This document shows positions 6,658 through 6,918 of a DNA stretch of 6,918 nucleotides, in pieces. The notes beneath the pieces are model-generated. The model was not told the origin of the DNA. It worked only from the letters and a program-made list of their open reading frames with translations, and did no database searches. A program made the translations under genes and the position numbers. The stretch covers positions 1-6,918 of the forward strand of contig JAQUCQ010000175.1 in NCBI GenBank assembly GCA_028686145.1. The letters are read 5' to 3'. Source of the stretch: Desulfuromonadaceae bacterium. GTDB lineage: Bacteria > Desulfobacterota > Desulfuromonadia > Geobacterales > Pseudopelobacteraceae. The first letter of the stretch is position 1, and each line of letters starts with the position of its first letter.

Positions 6658-6918
6658 ACGGCAATGGCCTCAGGATCCCGGCATCAACCTATCGTCTTCA
6701 GTTTAATTCACATTTCGGTTTCAGCGACGCAAGAGATATCGTCGACTATCTCCATGCTCTCGGCATCAGTGATATCTATGCATCACCCTACGTCAAAGCG
6801 CGCGAGGGAAGTCTTCACGGGTATGACATACTTGACCAGAATATCCTGAACCCCGAGATCGGTACAGTTGATGAGTATGAGGAAATGGTCTCCGCGCTGA
6901 AACAAAGGAATATGGGAC
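6654..6918 (+). CDS. treY: Malto-oligosyltrehalose synthase (GH13, TreY), 3'-partial
   Basis: Converts the reducing-end alpha-1,4 linkage of maltodextrin into an alpha,alpha-1,1 linkage, giving malto-oligosyltrehalose, the TreZ substrate. Only 88 codons are present before the right edge; the family is usually about 700-950 aa. The visible N-terminus is diagnostic: PASTYRLQF (9-17), then YLHALGISDIYASP (32-45), GSLHGYDILD (52-61) and NPEIG (66-70), the opening beta/alpha units of the TreY barrel. The ATG shares ATGA with the stop of the GH57 gene and has AAGGAG 4 nt upstream, so translational coupling is very likely. With treZ two genes upstream this completes the TreYZ pathway. No catalytic residues can be judged because they lie outside the window. 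Confidence 0.93.
   Translation, partial: MNGNGLRIPASTYRLQFNSHFGFSDARDIVDYLHALGISDIYASPYVKAREGSLHGYDILDQNILNPEIGTVDEYEEMVSALKQRNMG

Noticed and set aside
6664..6849. 61-codon + strand frame at the right edge
   Set aside because: The alternative frame from 6654 encodes the diagnostic TreY N-terminus over the same bases with a good ribosome binding site; the 61-codon frame is spurious.

Overview
This window holds a trehalose and alpha-glucan metabolism cluster, entirely on the + strand and about 97% coding. It resembles a free-living Gram-negative bacterium of the Geobacter / Desulfuromonadia type. That assignment rests on three impressions: roughly even base composition by eye, the protein style (a receptor-like trehalose-6-phosphate synthase and a DUF3536-type GH57 protein beside treZ/treY), and the gene order. 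It is recall, not a database result.

Layout. (1) Positions 1-2162: the 3' part of a gene for a GT20 trehalose-6-phosphate synthase (OtsA-type), open at the left edge. The enzyme domain is preceded by an extracytoplasmic sensor-like region, a transmembrane helix and a HAMP-like linker. (2) Positions 2163-2307: a 145-bp AT-rich gap, the only sizeable non-coding stretch. It holds a plausible sigma-70-like promoter, a perfect 14-bp palindrome and a 10-bp palindrome, but no convincing terminator. (3) Positions 2308-4191: treZ, malto-oligosyltrehalose trehalohydrolase (GH13). (4) Positions 4195-6657: an 820-aa GH57 protein with a C-terminal DUF3536-type region, three bases after treZ. (5) From 6654 to the right edge: the first 88 codons of treY, malto-oligosyltrehalose synthase, overlapping the GH57 stop codon by ATGA.

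How the genes fit together. OtsA makes trehalose-6-phosphate from UDP-glucose and glucose-6-phosphate; the phosphatase OtsB is not in the window. TreY and TreZ make trehalose from the reducing ends of glycogen or maltodextrin. treZ, the GH57 gene and treY are packed tightly enough to be one translationally coupled operon. The GH57 enzyme, whose exact reaction is unknown, therefore probably prepares, trims or rearranges alpha-glucan for TreY/TreZ. Two independent trehalose routes side by side suggest a compatible-solute or stress-response locus. The least understood parts are the membrane-anchored, receptor-like form of the synthase and the GH57-DUF3536 enzyme between treZ and treY.

I saw no RNA genes, mobile elements, CRISPR arrays, frameshifts or foreign-looking segments.
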